Both the position numbers and the translations under genes were made by a program. Of a stretch of DNA of 64,000 bases, positions 28,509 to 39,059 are shown one piece after another (position 1 is the stretch's first letter; each line of letters opens with the position of its first letter). Source of the stretch: Lewinellaceae bacterium (lineage in GTDB: Bacteria; Bacteroidota; Bacteroidia; Chitinophagales; Saprospiraceae). Under the pieces are notes generated by a model. It ran no database searches. It had not been told where the DNA came from and saw nothing but the letters and a program-made list of their open reading frames with translations. Where the stretch lies: contig JACJXZ010000021.1 in NCBI GenBank assembly GCA_020636375.1, positions 62,001-126,000 on the forward strand. The letters are read 5' to 3'.

Positions 28509-30575
28509 CTATTGTTCCTCCACCCTCCCCGCCAAATCCAGCAAAAACGCGTACTGCAGGGCAGTCTCCTTATACTGCCGGTAGCGCCCGGAGGCGCCGC
28601 TGCCAGTACCGCCTCCATATTGGTGTGTAGCAGCAGGGGGTTGCTGTCCGTTTTCATAACCCGGAGCTTACCACCCATTTGGCGGGTTCCCAGTATTGCA
28701 CCTGGGAATCGTGCAGGTACCGGTGGTGACCAGCATGGGGGTAGTCTTTGGCTTCGACGTTGTCGTAGGGGAGTAGGATTTGATGTAATCGTAGTGTGTT
28801 TTGTCATTGGGGTTGCCCCACTCGTCGTATTCGCCGGTAGTGAGGGGATGCTGTCGTCGAGCATGGTGGTCACCACGTCGACGAACGGCACAGCAGCTAC
28901 GATTCCCCGCCACAAGTACCGGGCGCATGTTCGCGATGGCGCCCATCAGCAGGTATACTGCCGGCGCTGCCGCCCATGGCGAAGAGTTTTTCCGGGCTGG
29001 TGTACCGGTTGGCGACTAGGTGTTCGGCGCAATCGATAAAATCGGTGAAGGTGTTCTTTTTTTTCTTCAGCAGTTTGCCGTCCTCATACCAGTATCGCCC
29101 CATTTCCTCTCCGCCGCGGATATGGGCGATGGCGAAGGCGAAGCCCCGGTCGAGCAGGCTGAGGCGCACCGAGCTGAAGTAAGGCTCCATGCTGTGGTTG
29201 TAGGAACCGTAGCCGTACAAGAGCAGGGGCTGGCTGCCGTCCTTTGCAAAGCCCTTTCGGTAGACCAGCGAGATGGGGACCCGGACGCCGTCCCGTACCG
29301 TAGCGTAGAGCCGTTCCGAATGATAGTTTTCCGGTTTGAAATCGCCGACCACCTCCTGCTGTTTGAGCATTTTCAGCTCCCTGGTTTTCATGTTGTAGTC
29401 GTAGGTCGTATTGGGCGTAGTGAGCGACATGTATCCGATGCGCAACCAGTCGGTGTCGAAATCGGGGTTGATGGAGACGTATACCATGTATGCCTCTTCG
29501 CCGAAATCGATATAATGGTAATCTCCTTTCCACTGGCGGATCCGAAGTTGGGTGATGCCGTTGCGGCGTTCGGAAAGCACGAGGAAGTCCTCAAACAGGT
29601 CCATGTCTTCCAGCAGCACGTCTTCCCGGTGGGGATGAGTTCTTTCCAGTTTTCTTTGGCGGCGTTATTTTCATCCGCCACCATCAAGCGGAAGTTGCGG
29701 GCGTTGAGGTTGGTGCGGATGTAGAATTTGTCGTGGTGGTGGGCGATGCTGTACTCCAGGTACCGTTCGCGGGGCTGGATCACGCGGAACTCCCCTCGGG
29801 CGTATCGGCGTTGAGGACCCGGTACTCCTGGCTCAGCGTGGAGTAAGAGCCGAGGATGATGTACTTTTTGGATTTTGACTTGTACACTAAAGCCCGGTAG
29901 GTGGAGTCCTCTTCGTGAAATACCTCCACGTCTTCCTCTGCCGGGGTGCCCAACACGTGCCGGAAAACCTTATAAGAACGAAGCGTGACGGGGTCTTTCA
30001 CGGCGTAAAAGATGGTTTTGTTGTCGTTTGCCCAATAAGCGGCGCCGGAGGTGCCGGGAATGGTGTCTTCCAGCATTTCGCCGGTTTCCAGGTTTTTGAA
30101 GCGCAGCGTGTAAATCCGGCGGCTTACGGTGTCTTCGCCAAACACCAGCAGTTTGTTATCCGGGCTGACGCTTCGCCCCCGATGTGGTAATAGCTGTGGG
30201 GTTTGGTAACTCGTTTTCATCGAGGATGATCTCTTCATCCGCTTCCAGGCTGCCTTTTTTTTGCGGGAGTAAATGGGGTGTTCTTTGCCTTTTTCGTATC
30301 GTGCGATGTAAAAATAGCCGTTGTCCTTATAGGGGACGGACTCCTCGTCCGGCTTGAGGCGGGCGATGATTTCCTGGTAGAGCTTTTCCTGAAACGGTTT
30401 CAGGTGGGTATCATCTTTCCGGTGTATTCGTTTTCCGCATGGAGATACCGGATCACCTCCTCGTTTTCCCTTTCGTTAAGCCAGTAGTAATCGTCGATGC
30501 GCGTATCGCCGTGTTTGGTGAGCGCTTTGGGTTTTTAGCTGCGCGGGGAGCTTCCAGTCCTGGGTGGTTTTGCAT
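28509..30575 (-). CDS. ptrB: Oligopeptidase B-like S9A peptidase
   Basis: A prolyl-oligopeptidase-family serine peptidase that cuts short peptides, usually after basic residues. N-terminal part: TRIDDYYWLNERENEEV, then the beta-propeller (SVSPDNKLLVFGEDTVSRRI, GEMLEDTIPGTSGAAYWAND). Catalytic domain: PISLVYRKGFAKDGSQPLLL, YGYGSYNHSMEP, FAIAHIRGGEEMGRYWYEDG, LFAMGGSAG (nucleophile), VAAVPFVDVVTTMLDDSIPL. The His motif (NMEAGHGG in the family) is corrupted: nt 28606 area reads GGCGGTACTGG on the reverse strand where GCCGGCCACGG is expected. About 690 residues. N-terminal start is uncertain because the frame breaks near 30530. Confidence 0.87.
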
Positions 30576-30654
30576 CTTTTGGTAGTTTTTAATATCCTCC
30601 AAACCAGCATCTAATTGGTTCGGAGGGCGAATTTAGTCATTTTTGTAACTATTT

Positions 30655-30776
30655 AGGTGAGCCTGATGCCTTTGCCACGAAGACTCCAAGACACCAAGAT
30701 TGCACAAAGCCTTGGTGCGATCTTGGTGTCTTGGAGTCTTCGTGGCTAAAAAGCGGAGGGCTGCTAAACAGTTGCC
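30655..30776. repeat. Inverted-repeat element, family B (copy with perfect 27-bp stem)
   Basis: The outer ends gtaactatttaggt and ctaaacagttgcc match other family-B copies. The inner arms 30674-30700 and 30720-30746 (gccacgaagactccaagaca and its complement) pair perfectly over 27 bp around a 19-nt loop. Noncoding. Confidence 0.88.
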
Positions 30777-30939
30777 ATTTTTGAGGTTTAAGAACACTTG
30801 CCTGGCTGATTTGCCGCGGCAAAACCCAGTACCGGGGCAGGATGTGCTGCCATCGGCGGTTTGCCGGAGAAGAAAACCCGTATTCTTTCGCCAGTATTAA
30901 TGTCATTAGCTCAAACGAAAGTGCTACATTTGCGCTGCC

Positions 30940-32290
30940 ATGCGCCTTCGAACCTCATACCGGCAAATTCTTTCCATTTCTGCCCCCATCATGTTGGGCA
31001 GTGCTGCGCAGAACGTCATCGCGCTGAGTGACAGTGTTTTCCTGTACCACCTCAGTCAGGAGGACTTTGCCAGCATCGGTTTTGTCGGCGTTTTTTACCC
31101 GGTGGTCGCCGCCATTGGATACGGGTTTTCCCGGGGCGGTAGATCATGATCGCCCGCCGGGCAGGGGAGGAGAACCTGCGGGGAAGTAGTACCGCACGTT
31201 CTACTCCATGGTTTATTTCGAGTTCGGGCTGGCTGTGGTGATGTTCCTTTTCATGGAGTATGGCTGTTATTATTTTTTTTCAGCCTGATCGTCGATTCCG
31301 ACGTCGTTTTCTACAAGAGCCTGGAGTACCTGGAGACCCGGTCCTGGGGCGTTTTCTTCAGCTATACCGGGGTGGCGATCATTGCGTTGTATACCGGGGT
31401 GGTTCGCACTTCTTTTATCATCGTCGATACGGTCATACTGGGAGTAGTCAATATCGCGCTGGATTACGGGCTGATCTTCTACCACTGGGGGTTGCCACCA
31501 TGGGCATTGCCGGGGCGGGGCTGGTAAGCAGCACCATTGCCGAGATCGTCGCCTTTGTCGTATTTTTCCTATATATCCTTTCCGACCGCACCGCCCGTTC
31601 TTATCACTTGTTCCGGCTGCCAAAGATCGACCTTAAGCTCATCCGCCAGCAGTACAGCCTCTCCCTTCCGATCGTAGCCCAGGCGTTTGTCGGGCTGGGC
31701 AGTTGGTTCGTGTTTTTCGGGATCGTCGAAAACCTGGGAGAAAGCGAACTGTGGTATCATCACCAACCTGGTGAGGATGGTCTATCTGGTCGCCTCGATC
31801 CCGACCTGGGGTTTGCCTCCGGGGTCAATACGCTGGTCAGCCATTTTATTGGTACCAGCAGAAACGGCAGGCAGTGGTGCCCATCATCTGGAAAACAGCC
31901 AAGATCGCCTGGTTTACTACTATGCTGATCACGATCCCGGTCGTCGCTTTTTCCTCAAAAAATCCTCTATCCTCTGCTGGGTTCGGAGGACATGTCCCTG
32001 ATCACAGATTCCCAGCCTATCCTGTATGTGCTGGTGGGAATACTCACGCTGTTCTCCATCGGCAGCGTTTTCTTCAACAGTACTGGCAGGCACCGGGGCT
32101 ACCTACTACGGGTTGAAAATACAGATCCTGGTGCGCCCTGGGTTACCTGGTACTACATTTATGTGGAAGTAAATTTCACGAACGGCGGGCTGCCCTGGTA
32201 CTGGGCGGTAAGATTTTCTACTGGATAGTGATGCTGGTACTGACGCTGTGGTACCTGAGGTCAAAAGATTGGCATGGGCTGCGGGTGTAA
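30940..32290 (+). CDS. MATE-family multidrug efflux transporter
   Basis: A twelve-helix membrane antiporter exporting cationic compounds with H+ or Na+. Start MRLRTSYRQILSISAPIMLG. Family features: SAAQNVIALSDSVFLYHLSQ, FASIGFVGVFYPVVAAIGYG, MIARRAGEENLRG, YTGVVRTSFIIVDTVILGVV, NIALDYGLIFHWGLPPMGI, AGAGLVSSTIAEIVAFVVFF, YSLSLPIVAQAFVGLGSWFV, NTLVSHFIG. It ends TLWYLRSKDWHGLRV. About 450 residues, normal size. Frame breaks near 31135, 31185, 31265, 31490, 31745, 31855, 31950, 32085 and 32140. Substrate unknown. Confidence 0.88.
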
Positions 32291-32428
32291 TCGATGCTTT
32301 GTTTTTGGTAGTCGGCAGCGTGGGGATAAATTCTGTTTCCTTCAACCACGGCAGATAATCAGGCAGGCTATTGAAAAAACGGCCGTTGAAAGCTGCAGGA
32401 AAGAAAGCCCGTTTTTTCAATATAAAGC

Positions 32429-32824
32429 TTAAAATCGATCTTTTTTGAAACGCTCAATGTCCCGGCGCTCGCGTTTGGTGGGTAAAGTAAGGCGCCCTTT
32501 TCGCGCTTTTCTACCCCAGCTTTGCCAATATACCATTCCTGGTATTTATTCAGCTCCTCTTCGGGGTGAGGTCTTCATAACAGGTTTGCGCAATGGGCGC
32601 GCCCACCCGCTTCTCGATAAGGTCCACGACTTTGTACTGGAAGTTGAATCCATTTTTCGGACTTCCAGCATGTCCCCGCGCTGGATCGTTTGGGAAGCCT
32701 TGACCGTGTTCCCGTCCATCTTGACCTTCCCGGACTTGCAGGCGTCCGTAGCAATCGTCCTCGATTTGAAAATCCGGACGCTCCATAGCCATTTGTCTAC
32801 TCTTACTTTGTCTAAATTGCTCAT
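32429..32824 (-). CDS. S4-domain RNA-binding protein (Hsp15-like)
   Basis: A small S4-domain protein: start MSNLDKVRVDKWLWSVRIFK, with RTIATDACKSGKVKMDGNTV and KASQTIQRGDMLEVR, then after a frame correction VVDLIEKRVGAPIAQTCYED, and a basic end LPTKRERRDIERFKKDRF. Hsp15 family members bind free 50S subunits carrying nascent chains and help recycling. About 130 residues. Three frame breaks near 32650, 32565 and 32505. The region before its start is an unusual C-rich octamer repeat, so its leader RNA would be G-rich and repetitive. Confidence 0.85.
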
Positions 32825-32828
32825 ATAG

Positions 32829-32985
32829 CTTTTTTCCCCCTCCCATCCCCCATCTCCCCATCTCCCCCATCTCCCCGTCTCCCCATCCCCCATCTCCCCC
32901 CATCTCCCCGTCTCCCCATCTCCCCATCTCCCCATCTCCCCATCTCCCCATCTCCCTATCTCCCTATCTCCCTATCTCCCCATCC
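32829..32985. repeat. C-rich tandem repeat of about 8 bp (ccccatct)n
   Basis: About nineteen units of ccccatct with variants (ccccgtct, ccctatct, extra C) fill the space between the S4-protein start and the PPK2 stop. On the reverse strand the unit is agatgggg, open in several frames as GRWGDGEM-type peptides, which I do not regard as a gene. Position also coincides with the change from frameshift-rich to frameshift-poor sequence. Confidence 0.9.
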
Positions 32986-33726
32986 CTACTCCCCCGGCAG
33001 CGGCGGATATTCCATATTCAGTTTTTCCAGTTCGGTTACTATGGTTTTTGCCACGATGTAGTTCCGGTACCATCGCTCGTCAACCGGGACGATCGTCCAG
33101 GGGATGCCGCTGTTGTTGATGGCGTATTCGTAGTAACGCATGTATTTATCCCATTGTTCCCGTTCTTTCCAGTCATTGGGGTTGTGCTTCCAGTTTTTGT
33201 CCCGCTCCTTGATCCTCTCTTTGAGTTCTTTCTCCTGCTGATCGTAGGAAATGTGGAGGTAGAACTTGAAAATGACGGTATGGTTGTCGAAGGCCAGCAG
33301 TTCTTCAAAGGCATTGATGGCCTTCATGCGTTTTGCCGCCCTTTCGTCGTCGATCCAGCCGTGAACCCGCTGGATGAGGATATCTTCATAATGAGACCGG
33401 TTGAAAATTTGAATCATGCCGCGGCGGGGAACCTGCTGGTGTACCCGCCAAAGGAAATCATGGGCGAATTCTTCATCGGTGGGCTTTTTGAAACTGTACA
33501 CCTGTATGCCCTGAGCGTGGCATTCTTTGAAGACATGTTTTACTGCCCCATCCTTGCCCGAGGCGTCCATGCCTTGAAAAATGATAAGCGCGGAATGTTT
33601 CTGTTCGGCAAACATCACTTTCTGCAGCTCGCCCAGGCGCTCGGCCAGTTTGTCGGTTTCGTCCTTGATCTTATCTTCATCGGCATCCGGTGGAGGAGTA
33701 GTTGGTATTTCTGACAGCTTGATCAT
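32986..33726 (-). CDS. ppk2: Polyphosphate kinase 2 family nucleotide phosphotransferase
   Basis: PPK2 enzymes transfer phosphate between polyphosphate and nucleotides (GDP/ADP or AMP, depending on class). The 246-residue frame is intact: Walker A GMDASGKDGAVKHV, then AQGIQVYSFKKPTDEEFAHD, FLWRVHQQVPRRGMIQIFNR (lid and Arg residues), SHYEDILIQRVHGW, EREQWDKYMRYYEYAINNS and PWTIVPVDERWYRNYIVAKT. Single-domain length suggests class I or III; which one cannot be decided by eye. It is the first clean frame after the repeat. Confidence 0.9.
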   Translation of the reverse strand: MIKLSEIPTTPPPDADEDKIKDETDKLAERLGELQKVMFAEQKHSALIIFQGMDASGKDGAVKHVFKECHAQGIQVYSFKKPTDEEFAHDFLWRVHQQVPRRGMIQIFNRSHYEDILIQRVHGWIDDERAAKRMKAINAFEELLAFDNHTVIFKFYLHISYDQQEKELKERIKERDKNWKHNPNDWKEREQWDKYMRYYEYAINNSGIPWTIVPVDERWYRNYIVAKTIVTELEKLNMEYPPLPGE

Positions 33727-33923
33727 GGTTCTGGTTTTCCTTTTTGAAGTACAAATACTGTTTTTGCGCGATCGACAAATATGGGAAAAATTGGGGAATA
33801 TCTGCTTTCCTGTTCAGCAGCGTTTTTTTCCCGTTCGGCCAATTCTGCTTCCTGCAGCTCTTCGGCTTCTCTATTTTTAAACCGGAATGATTCAACTTTC
33901 TTTGGTAAAACTGGCTGTAAAAA

Positions 33924-36900
33924 ATGAGGACACCCGTACTGATCCCTTTTACCCTTCTTTTGCTGTTCGTTTCTACGAACCTCAGCGCCCAAACCTGCCA
34001 GGCTGCTTTTTCCTTCGGAGAAACCGGGCTGACAATCGAATTCACCGACGAATCCACTTCAGCGGCAGGAGACCCCATTGCCTCCTGGCTTTGGGATTTT
34101 GATGATGGAACCACCAGTACCCTGCAAAACCCAACCCATGCTTTTCCCGAACCGGACAAATACGATGTTTGCCTGACGGTCACCACGCAAAGCGGCTGCT
34201 CCAGCCAGCTTTGTGTCCGCATCGAGACCTGTATCCTGGACGTTTCCGTCGCTGTCGGCGCCTGTAGCGCCAACGGCGAAATTCCGGCAACCATCACCGT
34301 CAACGACCTTTTCGACAACGCTAAAGACATCAATATTTCCCTGGATGGGCAGCTTCTGCCCGGCAGCCCCTTCAGTATCGATGTTAATCAACCGGTAACC
34401 CTCAGTGCCAACGCTCCGGGCGACGGCCTGAGCCATACTATTTCGGTGCAGTCAGAAGATATCGGCACGTGCAACTCTACATATACCTTTACCACGCCTG
34501 ATTGCTCTTCCGACTGCTTCCTCTCCGGCCTGAGCGTCAGCATCGCCGGCGGGAACACCCAGGTTATTCAGGTTGGCGACAATTTCTTTGCTCCCCAGAA
34601 TGCCACCATTACGATCGGCGATGTCGTGGAATTCCAATGGGTGGGCGACGGCCACTCCACTACCTCCGACGCGACTGCCGGCCCGGATAGCTGGAATTCC
34701 GGCGTCATCGGTTTTGGGTCAGTGTATACCGTCAACATTACTAACCCCGGGGTACACCGCTATTACTGTATTCCTCACGGAGGGCCCAACGGACAAGGCA
34801 TGTCAGGCATGATCGTCGCCAACTGCCCGCCCTCCGGGCAGTTTTCCCTGCTGGTTTCCTTCAATGCCGACATCGCCGATCCGGCGGGATATGATATCCT
34901 CCTGGACGGCACTCCGGTTCCGGGCGGGCCTTTTGCATACAGCGGGACCGGGCCGCAAAGCAATACCTTAAGTATCGCTGGAGACGGGGCTTCGCATTCT
35001 GTTGAAATTCAGGATGTTGCCGACTCTTCCTGTAGCATTTCCCGAACCTTTCCTGCGCCTGATTGCGGTGCTGCGCCAGCCTGTAGCCTCTCCCTCTCCG
35101 CCAGCCAGGCCGGCGGGTGCAGCACCGCCAATGAGGTTCCGGTGGAAATCAGCATCAGTGCGGTGAACGGCGGCCCTTCCGGTTTTAACGTTTATGTCGA
35201 CGGCAACCTCGCACCCAATGGGCCATTCGATTATAACCTCTCCGGCCCGGCGTCGGCAATCATCAACGTGCCTGGCGACGGCCTGAGCCACACCATTGAA
35301 GTACAGGATATTGACGACCCTGCCTGTAACAGCGCCACCACTCTGGTTACGCAAAACTGCACTATTGGTTGCTCCCTCACCAATCTGAACGTCGCTACCG
35401 GAAGTAATACGATCCATACAGTCCGGGTTGAAGACTTCGCTTTCAACCCGGCCCATATCACGGTCACTGCCGGCGACGTCGTCGAATGGGAATGGGTGGG
35501 CAGCGTAGCCCACACTGCCACCTCGGACGCCACGAGCGGGCCGGACAGCTGGGACAGCGGCCTGCTCAGCCAGGGCGCCACTTTCCAGTCGCCGGTACTG
35601 TCTGCCGGGATACACCCCTATTACTGCGTCCCGCACGGCGCCCCGGGCGGGGTGGGGATGAGCGGGACGGTCACTGTGCAGGCCAACTGCACCGACGGCA
35701 TGGTGTCGGCAGCGGTGAGTTTTGCGGAACAAGGCGGCGGGTTCAACGGGTACGAAGTCCTGGTCGACGGCAACCTGGCCGGCACGTTTGCTTATGAAGC
35801 CGGCGGCGACAATACAGCGCCGGTTTCCCTGCCGGGCGACGGGCAGCCCCACGCCATCGCGGTCCGGGATGTGGACAACCCTGACTGCCAGGCGGCCACC
35901 ACCATCACCACGCCGGACTGCAACGCCTCCGCCTGCCAGCTGAGCCTCAGTACGCAGGAGGCCGGCGGCTGCACGGGTGCCAACGAGGTGGCGGTGCAGC
36001 TCACGGTGGGCGACGTGGGCGGTGGCGCCTCGGGCTTCGAAGTACTGGTGGACGGCACCGCAGCGGGCAGCTACGCCTACAGCGGCACCGGCACGACAGT
36101 TGTAACAGTCAACATAACCGGCGACGGGCAGCCTCACGACATTGAGGTGCGCGACATTGACGACGCGGCCTGTACGGCAACGGCAGCTTTGACGACTACA
36201 GACTGCGCTTCAGGCTGTGCGATAACAGGGCTGGGGCTGGTAACCGCCGGCTCCGGCAACCCGATCACGCACGTTGTGGAAGTCAGAGACTTTGAGTTTG
36301 TCCCGGCGCAACTGGAAGTCAGCGTGGGAGATATCGTTCGTTTCGAATGGACGGGCGTAATTGCGCACACCTCAACTTCCGACGCCACCATTGGCCCGGA
36401 TAGCTGGGACAGCGGCTTGTTGGGGCAGGGAGAGGTATTTGAAGTGACGATCACTTCGCAGGGAGAGCATCCTTATTATTGCATCCCGCACGGAGGCCCG
36501 GGCGGGGTCGGCATGTCGGGAATGATTGTTGCATCTCCACCCTGCGATGGCGGCAACATCTCCTTAAGCGTAAGTTTTGATGCCGTCGGAGGCGGTACCT
36601 CCGGCTTTAACCTTTTGCTGGACGGCGAATATCTGGCCGGGCCCGTTACTTATGCCAATGAGGCGGGATATAATTCTACGCTCGTTAGCGTTCCCGGAGA
36701 TAGCGCACAGCACATACTGACCGTCCAGGACCTGGACGTTTCTTTTTGTGCAGCCAGCACCACGTTTGTGGCCCCGGAGTGTGCAGTATTGTGTGAAATA
36801 ACGGATCTGAATGCGGCCATCGGAAATGATGTCGTCCATATCGTTTATGTGGAAGATTTCCAATTCACGCCGGCGGACCTGGATGTCAGGGTAGGAGAGC

Positions 36901-38741
36901 GGGTACGCTTTTTGTGGGCAGGCCAGATTCCCCACACGACGACTTCCGACGCCATAAGCGGGCCTGATAGTTGGAACAGTGGATTACTGGGGCAGGGTAG
37001 TTCCTATGAGGTTGTTATTTCTACTCCGGGGGTTCATCCCTACTATTGCATTCCGCATGGCGGGCCGGGCGGCATCGGCATGTCCGGCACGATACGGGCT
37101 GCTCCCGTTTGCGGGAACGATTCCATATATGCTGCCGTTTCCTTCCGCATCAGCAGCGGAAGCAGCCTGGGATACAACATCTTTGTAGACGGGCAGGGCG
37201 TTCCCGGAAATCCGTACCCTTATGACGACCCTGCAGGCTTCAACCAGCAATTCATACAGTTGCCGGGAGACGGGCTGGCGCATCTGGTCACCGTGCAGGA
37301 CCAGGAAACCGGATTTTGTGCAGCCACTGCTCAAATTACGGTACCCAACTGCTCTGCCGGATGTGCCATCGGCGCATTCGCGGTTTCCTTTCCCGAGCCG
37401 GGTCGCCATCAGGTAGAAGTCAGGGATTTCGAATTCGCTCCCCGGGAACTCACAGTGACGGCAGGGGACACCATTGAATTCTTCTGGACGGGCGCCATCC
37501 CCCATACGACGACCTCCGATGCTACTACCGGCACAGACAATTGGGACAGCGGGTTGCTGAGCCAGGGAGCAACTTTCGAACTCATCATCCAGGAATCAGG
37601 CCAGCATCCCTATTACTGTATTCCACACGGCGGGCCCGGCGGCATTGGCATGGCCGGGTTGATTACCGCCCTGCCGGCCTGCCAGGGCGATTCGGTACTG
37701 GCGAGCCTGTCCTTCAGCTCCTTCGGCGGCGGAGGCGGCTACAGCCTGCTGCTGGATGGAACGGAGATCGGGCAGTATGTCTATCAGCCGGGCGGCGCGA
37801 ATGTCCAGGGCGTGTTGCTGCTGGGAGACGGGCAAAACCACGAACTCGCCATCCGTGACCTGGACGATCCGGAATGTGGCGGGACATTTTCTGTAGATGT
37901 TCCGCTATGTACCGAAGCCTGTTTGCTCCAGGCCACTGTAGCCCAAAGCGGCGCCTGCGACGAAAATATGGAGGTCCCTTTCGAGGTCGCCGTTTCCGGC
38001 CATAATGAAGGAAGCGAGGGCTTCCAGGTTTTCATCGACGGCGCCTTATATCCGGGCGGGCCGTATGCCTACGCACCGGCCGGCACTACGGTAATCCCCA
38101 TCAGCCTGGAAGGCGATGGGATGCCCCATCAGCTGGTGATCGAAGACGTCAGCACGCCCGGCTGTTCGCAGGCTTTCGGCCTGGTATTGCCCAATTGCCT
38201 GGAACCATGCGCGGGTTTTACTCCCGCATTCAGCGTAACGTTTGACATGCAGGACAGCTTGCTGGCGCAGTTCACCGACGAGACCGCCGGCAACGTACAT
38301 CACTGGCTTTGGGGGTTTGGCGACGGCGCCACTTCAAATGTTCAAAACCCCTTCCATACTTATGCCCAACCAGGGATTTATACCGTCTGCCTGCTCGCAC
38401 AGGATACCATACTGGGCTGCAACCAGGCTGTCTGCAGGGATCTGGGAATCGGGGTAACCGGTACGGCAGAAAGGCCCGAAAGCCTGCCTTTACGAATCTT
38501 TCCCAACCCGGCCAGGCAAAGCGCCGGCCGGTGGATGGTACAGGGTATCGCCCCCTCTGACTATACCCGGCTCATTCATTTCGTGGCCTGCGGGCTTCGC
38601 GGGGAGCGGGTGGCCGAAGGCTGGCTCGAAGGCGGAAAGGTGATGGAAATACCGCTGGACAGGCCTATACCTACAGGTATGTATTTCCTGGAACTCCGTT
38701 CGCCATTTCGGGTGTACACGGGTAGTGTTGTCGTACAGTGA
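33924..38741 (+). CDS. Secreted five-cupredoxin protein with PKD domains and T9SS sorting domain
   Basis: An intact 1,605-residue frame. Signal peptide (PVLIPFTLLLLFVSTNLSA), a PKD domain at about residues 28-95, then five plastocyanin-like domains at about 213-302, 493-589, 772-870, 959-1059 and 1151-1249. Each keeps the copper ligands: His in (A/P/G)H(T/S)xTSDA, Cys and His in YYC(I/V)PHG, Met in GM(S/A)G. Between them are Ig-like segments with G(F/Y)..LLDG..GPF. and HxxxVxDxxxxxC signatures. A second PKD (about 1430-1509) and a sorting domain (PLRIFPNPARQSAG to the end) close the protein. Predicted to be surface-anchored and copper-loaded, with a role in electron transfer or copper binding; this is inference. 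The CusB-like gene downstream fits a copper theme. Confidence 0.88.
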   Translation: MRTPVLIPFTLLLLFVSTNLSAQTCQAAFSFGETGLTIEFTDESTSAAGDPIASWLWDFDDGTTSTLQNPTHAFPEPDKYDVCLTVTTQSGCSSQLCVRIETCILDVSVAVGACSANGEIPATITVNDLFDNAKDINISLDGQLLPGSPFSIDVNQPVTLSANAPGDGLSHTISVQSEDIGTCNSTYTFTTPDCSSDCFLSGLSVSIAGGNTQVIQVGDNFFAPQNATITIGDVVEFQWVGDGHSTTSDATAGPDSWNSGVIGFGSVYTVNITNPGVHRYYCIPHGGPNGQGMSGMIVANCPPSGQFSLLVSFNADIADPAGYDILLDGTPVPGGPFAYSGTGPQSNTLSIAGDGASHSVEIQDVADSSCSISRTFPAPDCGAAPACSLSLSASQAGGCSTANEVPVEISISAVNGGPSGFNVYVDGNLAPNGPFDYNLSGPASAIINVPGDGLSHTIEVQDIDDPACNSATTLVTQNCTIGCSLTNLNVATGSNTIHTVRVEDFAFNPAHITVTAGDVVEWEWVGSVAHTATSDATSGPDSWDSGLLSQGATFQSPVLSAGIHPYYCVPHGAPGGVGMSGTVTVQANCTDGMVSAAVSFAEQGGGFNGYEVLVDGNLAGTFAYEAGGDNTAPVSLPGDGQPHAIAVRDVDNPDCQAATTITTPDCNASACQLSLSTQEAGGCTGANEVAVQLTVGDVGGGASGFEVLVDGTAAGSYAYSGTGTTVVTVNITGDGQPHDIEVRDIDDAACTATAALTTTDCASGCAITGLGLVTAGSGNPITHVVEVRDFEFVPAQLEVSVGDIVRFEWTGVIAHTSTSDATIGPDSWDSGLLGQGEVFEVTITSQGEHPYYCIPHGGPGGVGMSGMIVASPPCDGGNISLSVSFDAVGGGTSGFNLLLDGEYLAGPVTYANEAGYNSTLVSVPGDSAQHILTVQDLDVSFCAASTTFVAPECAVLCEITDLNAAIGNDVVHIVYVEDFQFTPADLDVRVGERVRFLWAGQIPHTTTSDAISGPDSWNSGLLGQGSSYEVVISTPGVHPYYCIPHGGPGGIGMSGTIRAAPVCGNDSIYAAVSFRISSGSSLGYNIFVDGQGVPGNPYPYDDPAGFNQQFIQLPGDGLAHLVTVQDQETGFCAATAQITVPNCSAGCAIGAFAVSFPEPGRHQVEVRDFEFAPRELTVTAGDTIEFFWTGAIPHTTTSDATTGTDNWDSGLLSQGATFELIIQESGQHPYYCIPHGGPGGIGMAGLITALPACQGDSVLASLSFSSFGGGGGYSLLLDGTEIGQYVYQPGGANVQGVLLLGDGQNHELAIRDLDDPECGGTFSVDVPLCTEACLLQATVAQSGACDENMEVPFEVAVSGHNEGSEGFQVFIDGALYPGGPYAYAPAGTTVIPISLEGDGMPHQLVIEDVSTPGCSQAFGLVLPNCLEPCAGFTPAFSVTFDMQDSLLAQFTDETAGNVHHWLWGFGDGATSNVQNPFHTYAQPGIYTVCLLAQDTILGCNQAVCRDLGIGVTGTAERPESLPLRIFPNPARQSAGRWMVQGIAPSDYTRLIHFVACGLRGERVAEGWLEGGKVMEIPLDRPIPTGMYFLELRSPFRVYTGSVVVQ

Positions 38742-39059
38742 GCAGCGTAAGTAGTTGGACACATTTATTGTAACTAATGCTGCTTCGGAAGCGTGGCTTG
38801 GCAGTTCTATTCCTAGGTGAATGGTTATATAGCTATATTGTTATATGGTTATGTTGATATGTTGTTGCGCCAATTGTGTACGCGTATATAGTGAGGAGCG
38901 ACTGTGCTGTTTTACAGGGTAAATCCTGTCTGTTTTCGGCTTTTTTGTACGTGTAACCCCGTCTCCCGGTTCAGCCCGGGTTTCTTCCCGTTCGGCGCAA
39001 AAAACTGTCATACACCCTCAATAATGTCTAGTTTTGAAAACATCAAATCAGTTGGTATC
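38742..39059. other. Intergenic region between cupredoxin protein and CusB-like gene
   Basis: No gene is seen. An AT-rich tract at about 38818-38870 repeats ggttatat/gttatatgg units. It should hold the promoter of the adaptor gene; no clear TAnnTTTG box was found. Confidence 0.4.

Noticed and set aside
32546..32951. Open frames reading GRWGDGEM-type peptides upstream of the S4-protein
   Set aside because: They are translations of the (agatgggg)n repeat, open by chance in several frames.
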